Origin: Aestuariibius violaceus
Lineage (GTDB): Bacteria; Pseudomonadota; Alphaproteobacteria; Rhodobacterales; Rhodobacteraceae
DNA: 64,000 nt
Assembly: GCF_040779325.2 (NCBI RefSeq)
Contig: NZ_JBFONT020000007.1
Coordinates: 1-64,000 of the forward strand
Direction of reading: 5' to 3'
Position numbers and translations under genes: made by a program. A model generated the notes under the pieces. That model had not been told where the DNA came from, made no database searches, and worked only from the letters and a program-made list of their open reading frames with translations. This document shows, one piece after another, positions 25,737 to 33,980 of this stretch (its first letter is position 1; the number at the start of each line of letters is the position of its first letter).

Positions 25737-26840
25737 GTGCCGGAGATCGGAATTGGTCTGGTGGGTGGCGGATACATGGGCAAAGCCCACGCGGTGGCCT
25801 ATGCCGCCGTAGGTGCTGTGTTTCAGACCCGCCTGCGCCCTCGGCTGGAGATGATTGCAGCCTCGAGCCCGGCCTCATCAGAACGCTATCGAGCGGCCTA
25901 TGGATTCGCGCGAGCAGCCGCAAATTGGCAAGATCTCGTCGCGGATCCAGGCGTCGAGGCCGTGGTGATCGCCTCACCGCAAAAGACACACAGAGCGATC
26001 GCTGAAGCGGCGTTCGCCTTGGGCAAACCCGTTTTCTGTGAAAAGCCATTGGGGGCTTCGATTGCGGATGCAGAGGCGATGGTGACCGCCGCAGAGACCG
26101 GTGGCGCAGTCCATATGATCGGCTTCAATTACGTCCGCACTCCGGCCACTCAGTTTGCACGGCAGCTGATCTCGGAAGGTGCGATCGGCAAGGTGACGTG
26201 GTTCCGCGGGGAGCACACGGAGGATTTCTATGCTGACCCACAGCTGCCTGCGAGTTGGCGTACCGATGGGGAGGCGAACGGCACGATGGGCGATCTCGCG
26301 CCCCACCTGATCAACGCAGCCCTCGCGTTGATGGGACCGATCGAGAGCGTAATGGCCGAGATCGAAACGGTTCACGAGAGTCGCGGTGGTGTGCCCGTGA
26401 CCAACGATGACCAGGCCCAGATGCTTTGCCGTTTCACAGATGGCACCCGGGGCCATCTCTATTTCAGCCGCATCGCGACTGGCCGGAAGATGGGTTACAT
26501 CTATGAGATCACTGGAACCAGGGGCGCGATCCGGTTCAACCAGGAAGATCAGAACGCGCTTTGGCTCTACAAGGCGGAAGGCCCGGAGGCCGAGCGCGGG
26601 TTTCGCCAAATCCTCACCGGGCCCGCACATCCGGACTATCTCGCGTTTTGTCAGGGGCCGGGCCACGGCACCGGCTATCAGGACCAGATCATTATCGAAG
26701 CGCGCGATTTCCTTGAGGCCATCGCCGACGGGACGCCGCATTGGCCCACATTCCGGGATGGGCTGGCCGTCGCCCGCGTCGTGGACGCCGCCCGTCGATC
26801 CCATGATCAAGGGCGCTGGACGCCCGTTGCCGCTAGCTAG
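25737..26840 (+). CDS. Gfo/Idh/MocA-family dehydrogenase (inositol-related)
   Basis: The 367-residue NAD(P)-dependent dehydrogenase has the Rossmann motif IGIGLVGGGYMGKAHAVAYA, the EKP motif FCEKPLGASIADAE and a C-terminal domain with NGTMGDLAPHLINAALALMG. The substrate is likely an inositol isomer or oxidised inositol. The start is a GTG at 25737 preceded by GGGAGGAG, just after the palindromic operator. It is the first gene of the rightward operon, 12 bp before the IolE-type gene. Confidence 0.85.
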   Translation: MPEIGIGLVGGGYMGKAHAVAYAAVGAVFQTRLRPRLEMIAASSPASSERYRAAYGFARAAANWQDLVADPGVEAVVIASPQKTHRAIAEAAFALGKPVFCEKPLGASIADAEAMVTAAETGGAVHMIGFNYVRTPATQFARQLISEGAIGKVTWFRGEHTEDFYADPQLPASWRTDGEANGTMGDLAPHLINAALALMGPIESVMAEIETVHESRGGVPVTNDDQAQMLCRFTDGTRGHLYFSRIATGRKMGYIYEITGTRGAIRFNQEDQNALWLYKAEGPEAERGFRQILTGPAHPDYLAFCQGPGHGTGYQDQIIIEARDFLEAIADGTPHWPTFRDGLAVARVVDAARRSHDQGRWTPVAAS

Positions 26841-26852
26841 GGGAGCCTTAAG

Positions 26853-27749
26853 ATGGCAATTCAGATCGGCAATGCCCCTTGTTCCTGGGGCGTCGAATTT
26901 GCAGGCGATCCGCGCAATCCGGATTGGCGGGATGTGCTGCGGGAAAACGCAGAAGCCGGATACAAGGGGATCGAATTGGGGCCAGTGGGCTTTATGCCCG
27001 AGGACCCGCCGCAGGTCGCTGAGGCACTGGCAGAACATGATCTGACGCTTATCGGCGGCGTGGTTTTCCGCCCCTTCCATGACCCGGCAGCCTGGGACGA
27101 TGTGCTTGACGGTGCTGTGCGCACTTGCCAGGCGCTCGTCGCCCACAGCGCGCAGCATCTCGTGCTGATCGACTCGATCTCCGAACGACGGGCACCGACA
27201 GCCGGGCGCTGGGACGCGGCGGAAAAGATGGATCAGGCGGAGTGGGAGGCCTATCGCGACCGGATTGCCGAGGTGGCGAAGATGGGGACTGAGGAATACG
27301 GATTAACGGTCGGCATTCATGCCCATGCCGCAGGCTTCATGGACTTTGAACCGGAACTGGAGCGTCTCTTGGACGAGATTGATGAAAGCATCCTGAAGAT
27401 CTGCTTTGATACCGGCCACCACTCCTATGCGGGCTATGATCCGGTAGCCTTCATGAAGCGCCACCTGCCGCGCATCAGCTATATGCACTTCAAAGACATC
27501 GATCCGGCGGTAAAGGCAGATGTGATCGCCCGGGGAACCGGGTTTTACGACGCTTGCGGTCAGGGGATCTTCTGCAATTTGGGCAATGGCGATGTGGATT
27601 TTCCGCGGGTGAGGGACCTGCTGATGGAGGGTCGCTTCGAAGGCTGGTGTACAGTGGAGCAGGACTGCGATCCCACGTTGCCGGACACCGACCCTATGGG
27701 CGATGCGAAAGCCAACCGGGCCTATCTGCGGTCAATCGGGTTTGAGTGA
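26853..27749 (+). CDS. IolE-type sugar isomerase/dehydratase (TIM barrel)
   Basis: The 298-residue TIM-barrel protein belongs to the AP-endonuclease-2-like group that includes inosose dehydratase (IolE). IQIGNAPCSWGVEF is the N-terminal hallmark, GIHAHAAGFMDFEPELERLL and ICFDTGHHSYAGYDP contribute metal ligands, and RISYMHFKDIDP and CTVEQDCDP complete the site. It is the only IolE candidate in the window, so it probably dehydrates 2-keto-inositol, linking IolG and IolD. An IolI- or IolH-type isomerase is the main alternative. Confidence 0.75.
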   Translation: MAIQIGNAPCSWGVEFAGDPRNPDWRDVLRENAEAGYKGIELGPVGFMPEDPPQVAEALAEHDLTLIGGVVFRPFHDPAAWDDVLDGAVRTCQALVAHSAQHLVLIDSISERRAPTAGRWDAAEKMDQAEWEAYRDRIAEVAKMGTEEYGLTVGIHAHAAGFMDFEPELERLLDEIDESILKICFDTGHHSYAGYDPVAFMKRHLPRISYMHFKDIDPAVKADVIARGTGFYDACGQGIFCNLGNGDVDFPRVRDLLMEGRFEGWCTVEQDCDPTLPDTDPMGDAKANRAYLRSIGFE

Positions 27750-27759
27750 GGGCCGCATC

Positions 27760-28896
27760 ATGAAGCGACTGAATTGGGGCATGATCGGCGGCGGTGAGGG
27801 AAGCCAGATCGGGCCTGCCCACCGCTTGGGGGCCCAAGCAGACGGAAACTTCCGCCTTGCAGCCGGAGCATTGGATGCCGATGCAGCGAAGGGCAAGGCC
27901 TATGCCGAAAGACTGGGTATAGCTGGCGATCGGGCCTATGGCGACTGGCGGGGAATGCTGGCGGCAGAGGCGGCGCGCGGCGAAGACAGCCTGGATCTGG
28001 TAACGGTCGCCACGCCCAACAGCACCCATTTCGAAATCACGAAGGCCTTTCTGGAGGCGGGCTTCAACGTGCTCTGCGAGAAGCCGATGACCATGTCCGT
28101 CGAAGAAGGTGAGGAGATCGTGCAGGTGGCGAAAGCTTCCGGTAAAATCTGTGCGGTCAATTACTGCTATTCGGCCTACCCGATGGTGCGCGAGATGCGC
28201 GCGCGCGTTGCGGCGGGCGAGATCGGCAAGGTGCGTCTGATCGTCACGAACTTCAGCCACGGGCATCACGGCGACGCGGCGGATGCAGACAACCCCCGCG
28301 TCCGCTGGCGCTACGATCCCGCCATGGCCGGCGTCTCGGGGCAGTTCGCCGATTGCGGCATCCACGCGCTGCACATGGCGAGTTTCATCGCGGGCGATGA
28401 GGTAGAGAAGCTCTCGGCCGATTTCGCTTCAACCATCTCAAGTCGGGAGCTTGAGGATGACGCCATGGTCAATTTCCGCATGTCCGGCGGTGCTATAGGG
28501 CGGCTGTGGACCTCGTCGGTGGCGATCGGCCGACAGCACGGATTCGACATCCAGGTCTTCGGTGAGACGGGCGGCTTCCGCTGGGCGTCGGAGCAGCCGA
28601 ACCAAGTGCTCTATACGCCGGTGGGCAAACGTACCCAGATCATGGAAAAGGGCGAGGCGGGCCTCTCTGACGATGCGCAACGGCTCAGCCGCGTGGCGAT
28701 CGCGCATCCCGAAGGGTTTCCTCTGGCTGTGGCCAACATCTATGTGGACCTCGCGGCAAGCATCCGCGGTGACGCCGCAGGCGCCCTGCCCTCAGCCGAG
28801 GACGGACTGCGCTCCATGGCGGCGGTCTACGCAGCCGTCAGATCCGCGGGCGCAAATGGCGCGTGGGTCGACGCCCGCCCACCGATGTTCCGCTAA
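27760..28896 (+). CDS. Gfo/Idh/MocA-family dehydrogenase (third copy)
   Basis: The 378-residue product has the Rossmann segment LNWGMIGGGEGSQIGPAHRL, the EKP motif in VLCEKPMTMSVEEGEE, and GQFADCGIHALHMASFIAG with the catalytic region. It differs clearly from the other two dehydrogenases in the window and resembles scyllo-inositol/IolW-like or IdhA-like members. ATG 27760 follows GAGTGAGGG; it starts 10 bp after the IolE-type gene and ends overlapping the convergent regulator gene by 4 bp. Confidence 0.83.
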   Translation: MKRLNWGMIGGGEGSQIGPAHRLGAQADGNFRLAAGALDADAAKGKAYAERLGIAGDRAYGDWRGMLAAEAARGEDSLDLVTVATPNSTHFEITKAFLEAGFNVLCEKPMTMSVEEGEEIVQVAKASGKICAVNYCYSAYPMVREMRARVAAGEIGKVRLIVTNFSHGHHGDAADADNPRVRWRYDPAMAGVSGQFADCGIHALHMASFIAGDEVEKLSADFASTISSRELEDDAMVNFRMSGGAIGRLWTSSVAIGRQHGFDIQVFGETGGFRWASEQPNQVLYTPVGKRTQIMEKGEAGLSDDAQRLSRVAIAHPEGFPLAVANIYVDLAASIRGDAAGALPSAEDGLRSMAAVYAAVRSAGANGAWVDARPPMFR

Positions 28897-29888
28897 AGCG
28901 GCCGAAGCGTCCCCCGCTCAATGACCTCGCAGGCAAAAAGCCGGGCTTCCGGATAACGGTCCGGCTCATCCAGCATCGCAACCACAAGTTCGATGGAACT
29001 GTCGATGATCTGCCGGACGGGTTGCCGGATCGTGGTGAGGTTTATGTTAGCCCACCCGGCCATCTCCATATCGTTCAGTCCGATGATCCCGACATCCTCG
29101 GGAATACGCAGCCCTTTCGTCTCGACGGCGCTCAACGCCCCGACGGAGAGGACGTCGTCACCGCAGAAGTAAGCCTCGGCAGGAGGGCCCTCGAGAAGCC
29201 GGAGCATCTCATGGCGACCGGCGTCAAACGAATAAGCCGTGGCATAGGATTCGCTGACCTCAATCTCGGACTCGCCCTTCAGCACCTCGAAAAATCCCGC
29301 GCGACGATCCACTGTAGAGGTGGCCTCTCGGGGGCCCCCGAGAAATGCCAGCTTTTTGTAGCCCCTTTTGAGAAGGGTCCGGGCGGCCATGCGCCCACAT
29401 TCAACGTTGTCGATACCAACGACATGGACACTGGGCGCGCTGGCAAAGCGGCCAAAGGAATGGACCACCGGCATACGCGCGTCGCGAAACGCCTTGGCGA
29501 ACTCCGGGGAAAGGGTGGAAGAGGCGACAATCACCCCGTCGACGGAATACTGGCGTAAAAGTCGGACCGAACTTGCCGGGTCAGTTTCCTCCGTAAGGTT
29601 GACCAGAAGTGGCCGCAGGCCGCGATCCTGAAGAGAGCGGGTAAAAAGGTCAAAGACCTCCAAGAACAGGGGGTTGTGGAAGTTGTTGGAAATCAGCCCG
29701 ATCAACTTGGTGCGCCCTGTCGTCAATGACGAGGCGAGCGCGTTTGGGTGGTACCCGAGTTCTTCCGCGGCCTTCTCTACCTTTCGGCGGGTCTTGTGAG
29801 AGACCGAGGCACCCTCCGTGAAGGTCCGAGAGACTGCGGACCGGGAAACACCGGCGCGCTCTGCAACCTCTTTCAACGTGACTGACAT
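28893..29888 (-). CDS. LacI-family transcriptional regulator of the inositol genes
   Basis: A 331-residue repressor. The N-terminal helix-turn-helix is VTLKEVAERAGVSRSAVSRT with the hinge NALASSLTTGRTKLIGL. A periplasmic-binding-protein-like effector domain follows (ISNNFHNPLF, DGVIVASSTL, AFLGGPREATSTVDRR, CGDDVLSVGAL). The gene is divergent from the ABC transporter, and a near-palindromic site lies 62 bp upstream of its start; the same site occurs before iolD. This supports autoregulation and control of both operons, with an inositol-derived effector by inference. Confidence 0.88.
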   Translation of the reverse strand: MSVTLKEVAERAGVSRSAVSRTFTEGASVSHKTRRKVEKAAEELGYHPNALASSLTTGRTKLIGLISNNFHNPLFLEVFDLFTRSLQDRGLRPLLVNLTEETDPASSVRLLRQYSVDGVIVASSTLSPEFAKAFRDARMPVVHSFGRFASAPSVHVVGIDNVECGRMAARTLLKRGYKKLAFLGGPREATSTVDRRAGFFEVLKGESEIEVSESYATAYSFDAGRHEMLRLLEGPPAEAYFCGDDVLSVGALSAVETKGLRIPEDVGIIGLNDMEMAGWANINLTTIRQPVRQIIDSSIELVVAMLDEPDRYPEARLFACEVIERGTLRPL

Positions 29889-29949
29889 GCATAACCCTTG
29901 TGCTTGGGCAAAACGCTAAGCGGAGCGCCTTGAAAAGGGAACTCAGTTT

Positions 29950-29965
29950 TTGCAACCGGTTGCAT
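29950..29965. promoter_or_regulatory. Second LacI-type operator (TTGCAACCGGTTGCAT)
   Basis: The inner 14 bp is a perfect palindrome, and the whole site differs from that at 25702-25717 at one end base only. It lies between the regulator gene and the sugar ABC transporter, where it could control both. Confidence 0.8.
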
Positions 29966-30050
29966 TATGACCATCCTTATGCTTTGCTGATCAGACGAGG
30001 CGGGCCTACCGCCCGACCGGCGATCGAAAATGAGTAACTGGGAGGAGCTC

Positions 30051-30998
30051 ATGAGAACCATTTTTAAGGCGGCGGCCCTTGGCACTACGCTTGTGGCCGC
30101 GCCATTGTCTGCGCTTGCGGAGGGCCATGGAGACCTCAGCTACGTACTGGTCAGCCACGCACCCGACAGCGATACATGGTGGAACACCATCAAAAACGGC
30201 ATCGCACTTGCGGGGGAGCAGGTCGGCGTCGAGGTGGAGTATCGGAACCCGCCGACCGGCGATATCGCCGACATGGCGCGCATTATCGAGCAAGCGGTGG
30301 CGTCTGGGCCCGATGGCATCATCACCACGTTGGCGGATTTTGACGTGCTGAAAGGCCCCATCACGAATGCCGTCGATCAGGGCATTGACGTCATCATCAT
30401 GAACACGGGGACGCCAGAACAGGCCCGCGAAGTAGGCGCGCTGATGTATGTGGGCCAGCCGGAATATGATGCGGGCTTCGCCGCGGGCCTTCGCGCTAAG
30501 GAGGAAGGCGTCACCAACTTTCTTTGTGTCAACCACGCCATCCAGCAGCCCACCGTCGGGGAACGTTGCCGCGGCTATGCGGACGGCCTGGGCGTCGAGC
30601 TTGGCGATGCGATGATGGATAGCGGCACCGATCCGGCGGAAATCAAGAACAAGGTCCTGGCCTATCTCTCCGCGAACCCGGACGTTGACGGTATCCTCAC
30701 GTTGGGCCCTGTGTCGGCAGACCCGACCATCGCCGCCCTGCAGGAAAACGGCATGGCGGGCGACATCCATTTCGGTACGTTCGATCTGGGCGAAGAGATC
30801 GTCAAGGCCATCAAGGACGATGTCATCAACTGGGGCATCGATCAGCAGCCGTTCCTGCAGGCCTATATGCCGGTTGTCATTCTGGCCAACTGGGACCGTT
30901 ACGGTGTCTTGCCGGGCAACAACATCAACTCCGGCCCTGGCTTCGTGACCAAGGAAGGTCTGGCCAAAGTCGAGGAGTTCGCAGGCGAATTCCGCTAA
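30051..30998 (+). CDS. CUT2-type sugar/inositol ABC transporter, binding protein
   Basis: The 315-residue periplasmic binding protein has a Sec signal (TIFKAAALGTTLVAAPLSALA) and mature start EGHGDLSYVL. The type-I fold segments VLVSHAPDSDTWWNTIKNGI, DGIITTLADFDVLKGP and FGTFDLGEEIVKAI are typical of the ribose/inositol-binding group. ATG 30051 follows GGGAGGAG. It is the first gene of the transporter operon, behind the LacI-type operator, so inositol is the best substrate guess. Confidence 0.87.
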   Translation: MRTIFKAAALGTTLVAAPLSALAEGHGDLSYVLVSHAPDSDTWWNTIKNGIALAGEQVGVEVEYRNPPTGDIADMARIIEQAVASGPDGIITTLADFDVLKGPITNAVDQGIDVIIMNTGTPEQAREVGALMYVGQPEYDAGFAAGLRAKEEGVTNFLCVNHAIQQPTVGERCRGYADGLGVELGDAMMDSGTDPAEIKNKVLAYLSANPDVDGILTLGPVSADPTIAALQENGMAGDIHFGTFDLGEEIVKAIKDDVINWGIDQQPFLQAYMPVVILANWDRYGVLPGNNINSGPGFVTKEGLAKVEEFAGEFR

Positions 30999-31038
30999 GG
31001 GGGATCTTCGGCTCAGGAAAGGGCCGGACCTTCATTCG

Positions 31039-31067
31039 GGGCGCGCCGCGAAAATTCGCGCGCGCCC
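31039..31067 (+). other. Intercistronic hairpin after binding-protein gene
   Basis: GGGCGCG pairs with CGCGCCC, and an inner CGCGAA/TTCGCG pair adds six more bases around an AA loop, with one bulged C. The stem lies between the binding-protein and permease genes, where such stems stabilise the upstream message and lower downstream expression. Confidence 0.65.
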
Positions 31068-31099
31068 ATTTTCGCACTCGATAATACCGGAGATCTGTG

Positions 31100-32215
31100 A
31101 TGACGGATGCCGCGACATCGACTGACGAGCGTATCAAGGCGATACCGGCCTGGCGACGCTCTTTGATACGGCCAGAGCTAGGCGGCATCTGCGGTACTGC
31201 CCTTGTCTTCACCTTCTTTTTGTTGACCGCCTTTGACAGCGGCATGTTCGCGCCCCAAGGGATCATGAACTGGACGGTCGTATCGGCCCAATTCATGATT
31301 ATCGCCGTCGGCGCATGCCTGCTGATGATCGCGGGCGAATTTGATCTCTCGGTCGGGTCAATGATCGGTTTTGCCGGCATGATGATTGCGGTCTTCGGGG
31401 TGGTTCTCGAATGGCCGATGTGGCTTGCCATCCTCACGACCTTCGCCCTCTGTATCTGCATCGGGGCCGTCAACGGCATCATCGTGATCAAGACCGGCCT
31501 GCCCTCCTTCATCGTGACGCTTGCTTCGCTGTTCATCCTGCGAGGATTCACCATCTACATCCCGCAAACGCTCGAAAGCAAAACCATCATCGGCGGCATC
31601 CGCGACGCCGCCGAGGGGGATTGGCTTGGTGCGATCTTTGGGGCCAAGATTGGCAAGCCATTCTTCCAATGGCTTGGCGAGATCGGCGTGATTGATACCT
31701 TCCAACGGGGCACCCGCATGGGGGAACCTGTGATTGATGGCCTTCCGATGCTCGTTGTCTGGGCGATTGTCCTGATCATTCTAGGCCATGTGCTGCTAAC
31801 GCGAACCCGCTTTGGCAACTGGATCTATGCGTCGGGCGGTGACGCGGAGGCAGCGCGGAACTCCGGTGTGCCGGTGAACCGCGTGAAGATCCTGATGTTT
31901 ATGTTCACCGCGTTCTGCGCCACCGTTTTTGCCACCTGTCAGGTGATGGAGTTCGGTTCCGCCGGGGCGGACCGGGGCCTCTTGAAGGAATTCGAGGCCA
32001 TCATCGCGGTGGTCATCGGCGGCGCACTTCTAACAGGCGGCTACGGTTCGGTAATCGGCGCAGCGCTCGGCGCGCTGATCTTCGGCGTTGTCCAGCAGGG
32101 CCTTTTCTTTGCCGGCGTCGAAAGTTCGCTCTTCCGGGTCTTCCTCGGGGTGATCTTGCTCTTCGCGGTGGTCCTGAACACCTACATTCGGCGCATGATT
32201 ACGGGGGAACGGTAA
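31100..32215 (+). CDS. CUT2-type sugar/inositol ABC transporter, permease
   Basis: A 371-residue inner-membrane permease with about ten hydrophobic helices. The family signature VGACLLMIAGEFDLSVGSMIGFAG lies near residue 75 and the EAA-like coupling loop GGDAEAARNSGVPVNRVKI near 250. GTG 31097 immediately precedes ATG 31100; CGGAG upstream fits the ATG better. It ends one base before the ATPase gene's ATG. Confidence 0.9.
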   Translation: MTDAATSTDERIKAIPAWRRSLIRPELGGICGTALVFTFFLLTAFDSGMFAPQGIMNWTVVSAQFMIIAVGACLLMIAGEFDLSVGSMIGFAGMMIAVFGVVLEWPMWLAILTTFALCICIGAVNGIIVIKTGLPSFIVTLASLFILRGFTIYIPQTLESKTIIGGIRDAAEGDWLGAIFGAKIGKPFFQWLGEIGVIDTFQRGTRMGEPVIDGLPMLVVWAIVLIILGHVLLTRTRFGNWIYASGGDAEAARNSGVPVNRVKILMFMFTAFCATVFATCQVMEFGSAGADRGLLKEFEAIIAVVIGGALLTGGYGSVIGAALGALIFGVVQQGLFFAGVESSLFRVFLGVILLFAVVLNTYIRRMITGER

Positions 32216-32216
32216 G

Positions 32217-33011
32217 ATGAACTCTCGAACCGAACACGCCCCGATCATCGAGATGAAGAACATTGAGAAGCACTTCGGCAGTGTCATCGCACTGGCTGGC
32301 GTCTCGGTCGATATTTTCCCGGGCGAGTGTCACTGCCTTCTGGGCGACAACGGCGCCGGGAAGTCGACCTTTATCAAAACAATGTCCGGGGTCCACCAGC
32401 CGACGAAGGGCGATATCTACTTCGAAGGCAAGCCGATGCACTTCGACGACCCGCGCGATGCGATCGCGGCCGGGATAGCAACCGTGCATCAGCACCTGGC
32501 GATGATCCCGCTCATGAGCGTAAGCCGAAACTTCTTCATGGGAAACGAGCCCCAAAAGAGCTGGTTGGGCCTTAAGTTCTTCGATCATGACTACGCCAAT
32601 CGTGTGACTATGGAGGAGATGCGCAAGATGGGTATCAACCTGCGCGGCCCCGATCAGGCGGTAGGTACTCTGTCTGGAGGAGAGCGGCAGACAGTCGCGA
32701 TCTCCCGTGCCGTTCATTTCGGGGCGAAAGTGCTGATCCTCGACGAACCGACCTCTGCCCTTGGCGTGCGCCAGACCTCCAACGTGCTCGCGACGATCGA
32801 CAAGGTGCGCAAGCAGGGCATCGCGGTGGTCTTCATTACACATAACGTACGCCACGCACTCGCTGTTGGAGACCGGTTCACAGTGCTCAACCGCGGCAAG
32901 ACGCTGGGAACCGCGCAACGCGGTCAGATCACGCCGGAAGAGCTGCAGGACATGATGGCCGGTGGTCAGGAACTCGCCCAGCTCGACGATGCGCTCGGTG
33001 GAACCGTCTGA
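32217..33011 (+). CDS. CUT2-type sugar/inositol ABC transporter, ATP-binding protein
   Basis: A 264-residue ATPase with one nucleotide-binding domain: Walker A GDNGAGKST, Q-loop ATVHQHLAM, signature LSGGERQTVAISRA, Walker B VLILDEPTSALG and switch His in FITHNVRHA. Many CUT2 ATPases have two fused domains, whereas this single-domain type is like FrcA. It follows the permease by 1 bp. Confidence 0.9.
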   Translation: MNSRTEHAPIIEMKNIEKHFGSVIALAGVSVDIFPGECHCLLGDNGAGKSTFIKTMSGVHQPTKGDIYFEGKPMHFDDPRDAIAAGIATVHQHLAMIPLMSVSRNFFMGNEPQKSWLGLKFFDHDYANRVTMEEMRKMGINLRGPDQAVGTLSGGERQTVAISRAVHFGAKVLILDEPTSALGVRQTSNVLATIDKVRKQGIAVVFITHNVRHALAVGDRFTVLNRGKTLGTAQRGQITPEELQDMMAGGQELAQLDDALGGTV

Positions 33012-33124
33012 AGAAAAACCCTCGGGAAGATCTTGGGGGGCCTCTGAAACACTATGCCTGTGACTACCCCTACACTCAAAAAACCATTCCGCCGGTGCGT
33101 ACCGGACAGTCCGAGGAGGCAAAC

Positions 33125-33931
33125 ATGGCCGATCTCAAGCGCTCGCCGCGCGGCTCAACGGGACATGTGCACCACATCACACCTGAAAGCGCCGGATGGT
33201 CCTACGTCGGCTTCGACCTTCATCGGATGCGACCTGCTGACCGCGCCGTTGCTAAGACGGGGGATCGGGAAGCGATCCTCGTTCTGGTCGAAGGGAAGGC
33301 GCGGGTATCTGCGTCCGGGAAGGATTATGGCGAGATGGGGGATCGAATATCGGTCTTTGAGAAGACGCCGCCCTACTGCCTTTACGTACCGAGCGACACG
33401 TCCTGGTCCGTCGAAGCCATGACCGACTGCACGCTCGCAGTCTGCTCTGCCCCCGCTCAAGGGAGTTATCCGGCGCGCCGTCTTGGACCGGACGGGATCA
33501 CCCTGACCCCCCGGGGCACCGGCACGAATACGCGCTATATCAACAACATCGCGATGGAAGACAGGGACGTTGCCGGCAGTTTGCTGGTGACAGAGGTCTT
33601 CACACCCGCCGGGCATTGGTCGAGCTACCCGAGCCACCGGCACGATGAAGACGATTTTCCGAACATGACCTACCTCGAAGAGACCTACTATCACCGCCTA
33701 AATCCAGCACAGGGCTTCGGGATCCAACGGGTTTATACCGAAGACCGGACTCTGGACGAAACGATGACTGTCGAAGACGGTGACGTTGTCCTGGTGCCCC
33801 GTGGCCACCATCCCTGCGGCGCACCCTACGGCTATGAAATGTACTATCTAAACGTCATGGCCGGCCCGCTGCGCAAATGGCGTTTCCAGAATGACCCAGC
33901 TCACGACTGGATCGCGCGGTCCGATCAGTGA
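33125..33931 (+). CDS. iolB: 5-deoxy-glucuronate isomerase (second, canonical IolB)
   Basis: The 268-residue bicupin converts 5-deoxy-D-glucuronate to 5-dehydro-2-deoxygluconate. Ligand motifs are YPSHRHDEDDFP, LEETYYHRL and PRGHHPCGAPYGYEMYYL. The length and the N-terminal HVHHITPESAGWSYVGFDLH match standard IolB more closely than the copy at 21931. The ATG at 33125 is preceded by GAGGAGG. It is 113 bp downstream of the ABC ATPase and is probably co-transcribed. Confidence 0.88.
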   Translation: MADLKRSPRGSTGHVHHITPESAGWSYVGFDLHRMRPADRAVAKTGDREAILVLVEGKARVSASGKDYGEMGDRISVFEKTPPYCLYVPSDTSWSVEAMTDCTLAVCSAPAQGSYPARRLGPDGITLTPRGTGTNTRYINNIAMEDRDVAGSLLVTEVFTPAGHWSSYPSHRHDEDDFPNMTYLEETYYHRLNPAQGFGIQRVYTEDRTLDETMTVEDGDVVLVPRGHHPCGAPYGYEMYYLNVMAGPLRKWRFQNDPAHDWIARSDQ

Positions 33932-33980
33932 CTTGGATAGAGACTAGGCGCAGGACGTGCTGCCCGCGTTTTCACCACTG

